DNA of 10,822 nucleotides, taken from NCBI GenBank assembly GCA_010094045.1, contig ML986816.1:54105-64926 (forward strand), written 5' to 3'. The notes beneath the pieces were generated by a model. That model was not told where the DNA came from. It made no database searches and worked only from the letters and a program-made list of their open reading frames with translations. The position numbers and the translations under genes were made by a program. This document shows, in pieces, positions 7,755 through 10,822 of this stretch (positions are counted from its first letter, which is position 1; each line of letters starts with the position of its first letter). Origin of the DNA: Lojkania enalia. Lineage: Eukaryota; Ascomycota; Dothideomycetes; Pleosporales.

Positions 7755-10110
7755 GTACTATTTAGGCAACTAATATTAGAATTAGAAAAGCTGCTAAATA
7801 GGTTCTAGTATAAGTAATCTAGATACTATATTACTACTAATATTAATCTACTACGTATATATCTAAAGAAGAAGTATAAGTAGGTATAAATAGGCGATAA
7901 AAGTAGACTCTATTAAAAGGTTAAGGTATAAATATTCTTTTAAGCTAGTAGGCTGCAATAATATTTTATTATTAATATAGGCAGCTATAACTATAAGCTA
8001 GCTATTTTCTATATAGAAGCTAATATTATATATAATTAGTTAGCTAGGTTTAAACTTATAAAGTAGAGAAAAGAAGAGAAGATATAGATTATAGATGCGG
8101 AAGTAGTAAAGACTAATAAGACTAGGTAGTTTAAGCGGATAGGATAGCTAGAGTATCTAATAAAGCAGAATCAAGTATATCTTATATATTAGATCTAGCT
8201 ACCTAATTAAGGTAAAGTAAAACTTTAGTAGGTAGTAAAGTATAATAATATAAAGAAATTGTTCTATGAAAAGCTTTATATATAACCTTATCCTAAAGCT
8301 TTTTACTTATCTTATCCTACCCCTAGTTCTACTCCTTTTCCCTTCTATATATAGTTGTATACTCCCTTATAAGTAGTTTAGTAGTTCTTCTATATCCTTT
8401 TATATAAGGCTTATAGGTGTTAATAGAATTCCTAGGTCTTTAAACTCTTACGTATTCCTATATACCTCTAAGTAGATTTATACTATATTTGGACCTATTA
8501 TCTTACCTATACTATTATATTATATAGAAGAACTTAATACTACTAGTAATAGTTTCTTTAATAATATTATATTAATTATTTATTTAAATACGTCTAAGTC
8601 TAAAATACGCTTAATTTAGTTTAGGTTATAATACTTATATACTATTATATTAAATTATTTAGTTACCTAGATAGGATTTTAGAAATTTCTTATTAATTAA
8701 AGCCTTTAAGTTTAGAACTTCCTATCTCTTATAATTAGGATTACCTTTAAAAAAGCCGCGTAGAGTATATCTAGGTAGAAACTTAGAGACTATTAATAAC
8801 CTATTAGAATTAGAGGTAACCGCTAATATCTAACTATAATTTACCTTCTAATTCTTATACTAGAACTAATATACGCGTAAGTTATAGTAAGAGTAAACTT
8901 CTATCTATACGTATAGAATAACTGTTACCTCCTATAGGGGGCCCTATAATAGGCGGACCCTTCTCTATAAGGCCTATAATAAAGAACCTATTTAATTTAG
9001 AGGGAAATTAGAGTAAACTAACTCTTAAAGAATAAATTGTAATTTTATAAGAGGAGATTATATACTTAATATAATAGAGAACTATTAGTTTTAATTAACC
9101 TCTATAAACCACCGAATTAGAACTAATAATATATTAGGAAACTTTTACGACTCCCCTAGTAAGAAACCTCTTAGCTACCTCTAAGCCCCCTTAAGCTTAT
9201 CTTACTAAATATACGCCTAAGATTAAAAGTCTTATAGATAGTAATAAACTTATATTTAAATAATAGTAAGCTTTAATTCTAGACCAACTTAAGATTAATA
9301 TAGATTACTATTAGATAGAGTATATATATATAGTATTAGTATAAGAATATACCTCTAGTACTGCGAAAGAGTATCTAAAGCTAAAATACCTAGCTAAATT
9401 AGACTAGTATTAGTTTAAGAATACTAAAGAAATAATTTTACTTCTATAATTATATTTTATTATAGGTAATAAAGAGATAGAGGTATAATAGGCGTTTTAG
9501 ATCCTAAAGATAAATAAGAGAGAAGTATTTCCAACTTTTAAAGCTTATTTTATTAGTATAGCTATTAGAGGATCCGTATCCTAATCTAAGTAGTTCTTCT
9601 ACCTATAGAATAAGATTCTCTCTAGCCTAAAAATACTAAACCTTAGCTTTAAGCTTATATAGAAAGGCTCCTTTAATACTATAGTCGCCTACTTAATAGC
9701 TTATAATATAGAAAGGAGGAGCGTTTTTAACCTTCTAGAATAAACTGCTAGCCTATAGGTTATAGTTAAAATAAATTTGGATTAGTATTAGAAGGTTTCT
9801 AAGAGTTTATCTAAGGTAATTTATAATCTAATACTACCCCAATCTACTCTAGTATTAATATCTCGTTCTACTATAATTATTTCTTAACTATCTAGTAAAA
9901 CTCTTATATCTGAAAGATATATAACTCTAGATAATTACTATAATTATAGTAAACTAAAATACTTCGTAAATAAATATATAGTCTTTAGAGTATAAAAGAT
10001 AGAGGTTAAATAAGAGAAGATTAAGGAAGAAGAGTTCTTAAATATAAGTAAGTACTATCTAAATAGTTTTTAGATGGGAAATAGAGACGTTTAAAAAAAC
10101 TTTCTATCTT
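7755..10110 (+). pseudogene. Ty3/gypsy Gag polyprotein, RIP-inactivated
   Basis: One frame (codon positions divisible by three) holds phase for about 780 codons with TAA/TAG stops only. The N-terminal part has Leu/Lys-rich, coil-like sequence (7755-8100). A Pro/Ser/Thr-rich segment follows at about 8286-8346. A central low-complexity region contains IGGPIIGGPF (about 8935-8965). The capsid core runs about 9270-9760, with LDQLKIN, TAKEYLKLKYLA, FPTFKAYFISIA and SFNTIVAYLIAYN, matching the order of gypsy gag domains. The nucleocapsid knuckle at 9936-9977 has exact CX2CX4HX4C spacing but Tyr at every ligand (9936, 9945, 9960, 9975). It is followed by an acidic stretch. The family role is to package element RNA into particles. 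The true start is uncertain, and the frame is long for a gag, so the first few hundred bases may be leader. Confidence 0.78.
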
Positions 10111-10141
10111 AGATTTAAATAAGTACGATTTATTAAATATT

Positions 10142-10822
10142 AATTTATTATATTTATTTAGAGGAAAGTACTTCTAAATTCCTACCGTTCTATATTTAAA
10201 AAGTATTAGTATATAACTAAACGCTTTTATTAATACTAGTATCTAAAGCTTCATATTCCTTAATTTTATAGTAGTTAGATTACTCTCTTAAGCTCTATAT
10301 ATATTAATATAGCGCTTACCCTTTAAAATTACTATTAAAGGTTTTTAAGACTAAATCTAAACTCTAGTTAATTAGTATATTTACTTATACCTACAAATTA
10401 ATAGAAGAACTATCTAAAACTACCTATTTATTATTATAGATCTAGGTATTTAGGATTATATTATTAGTATTAAATTGTTATATTATTTTCAACTTTTACT
10501 AGATACAGATAAGAATCGGATTATATAGCCCTCTAAATATCCTACTACTTATAATTCTTTACCTCCTCTTCTTATATAATTAACTTAGCTAGTATATAAT
10601 AAGAAAGTAGAGCTAGATATCTGGCGACGTAACGCTCTATAGGAAAAGAACTAGTATTAGTAGTCCTATAATCTAACTATCTATTATATTAAAGGTCTAC
10701 TAAGACTGCTAAAACTATATTAGTTTTCTATAGCCTATAATCTAAATAAGCTTAAAGCTTCTATACACCCGTATAAAATAAAGTCTGAACCTAATCTAAA
10801 GAAAGTCTATTCTTCTATTATT
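10142..10822 (+). pseudogene. Probable start of gypsy pol, possible protease, partial
   Basis: After gag the best frame moves by -1 (codons such as 10439-10441). It reads LPFKITIKGF, then FIIIDLGI about 10427-10450 followed by IISIKLLYYF. This could be a degraded aspartic protease of the ALIDSGA(T)xNFIS type with Leu for Ser. A Pro/basic-rich linker then continues to the window end (KVELDIWRRNA, about 10606-10638). The frame-0 alternative is also fairly open after stop read-through, so the frame choice is not secure. Reverse transcriptase would lie outside the window. Confidence 0.35.

Larger units (their letters stand above)
1..10822. other. AT-rich block mutated by RIP
   Basis: The whole window shows extreme enrichment of TpA with loss of CpA and TpG. 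No CpA or TpG occurs in positions 1-436, and they stay rare after that. CpG is retained, including runs such as 4727-4739 and 3019-3035, so the change is not ordinary CpG deamination. In every recognisable coding relic the stops are TAA or TAG where the family has Gln or Trp. Conserved Cys and His positions read Tyr. This is the known signature of repeat-induced point mutation, a fungal genome defence acting on duplicated DNA before meiosis. The assignment to a filamentous ascomycete is inferred from that signature and from the element families. Confidence 0.93.
7699..10822 (+). mobile_element. Ty3/gypsy-type retrotransposon, 5' part, RIP-inactivated, runs off window
   Basis: A plus-strand gag relic followed by a likely pol start identifies an LTR retrotransposon. 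The capsid-like core with FKAYFIS and the single CX2CX4HX4C knuckle followed by an acidic EKIKEEE tract fits Ty3/gypsy gag of ascomycetes. The left limit is approximate, and the 5' LTR probably lies within 7078-7700. Reverse transcriptase, integrase and the 3' LTR would be beyond 10822. Confidence 0.75.

Noticed and set aside
1..10822. A new functional gene system in the window
   Set aside because: Every recognisable frame is full of TAA/TAG stops and lost active-site residues; no intact gene, RNA or array was found.
1..10822. Mitochondrial or plastid DNA because of the AT richness
   Set aside because: No organellar genes or tRNAs are visible, and the CpA/TpG loss with nuclear transposon families fits RIP of nuclear repeats.

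Overview
This window looks like a transposon graveyard from a filamentous ascomycete (Pezizomycotina), rewritten by repeat-induced point mutation (RIP). The DNA is about three quarters A+T in the stretches I counted. TpA is everywhere, while CpA and TpG are almost gone: positions 1-436 contain neither. CpG-rich patches survive (for example 4727-4739). This is the pattern left by C-to-T change at CpA on both strands. I found no intact protein-coding gene, tRNA, rRNA or CRISPR array. Three mobile-element relics become readable when in-frame TAA/TAG codons are read as lost Gln or Trp codons. The species cannot be named from this.

Layout. 1-1964: heavily mutated AT-rich DNA that I mostly cannot assign. 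It holds a weak minus-strand protein relic (about 215-540), a candidate LTR starting near 774, an AT minisatellite (1786-1847) and an imperfect direct repeat (1907-1964). 1965-3815: a complete 1,851-bp Fot1/pogo-type DNA transposon, plus strand, with 55-bp terminal inverted repeats and a TA duplication. It carries one full-length but stop-riddled DDE transposase frame. 3818-6927: a Ty1/Copia retrotransposon gag-protease-integrase polyprotein on the minus strand, in one frame with no indels. It is cut by the Fot1-like element just where reverse transcriptase should begin, and I cannot find the reverse transcriptase on the far side. 6928-7754: a non-coding, LTR/leader-like stretch between head-to-head elements. 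7755-10822: a Ty3/gypsy-type retrotransposon on the plus strand, with a long gag frame ending in a zinc knuckle and the likely beginning of pol, running off the window.

The elements do not work together as a pathway; they are nested or adjacent parasites silenced by the same process. The most informative signal is how that process destroyed them. Reading frames kept their length and phase, but zinc-binding Cys and His became Tyr in three separate motifs. Catalytic Asp codons became Asn where a T precedes them, and stayed Asp where a C or A precedes them. I found no evidence of a new functional system here. The value of the window is as a well-resolved example of RIP damage and nesting.
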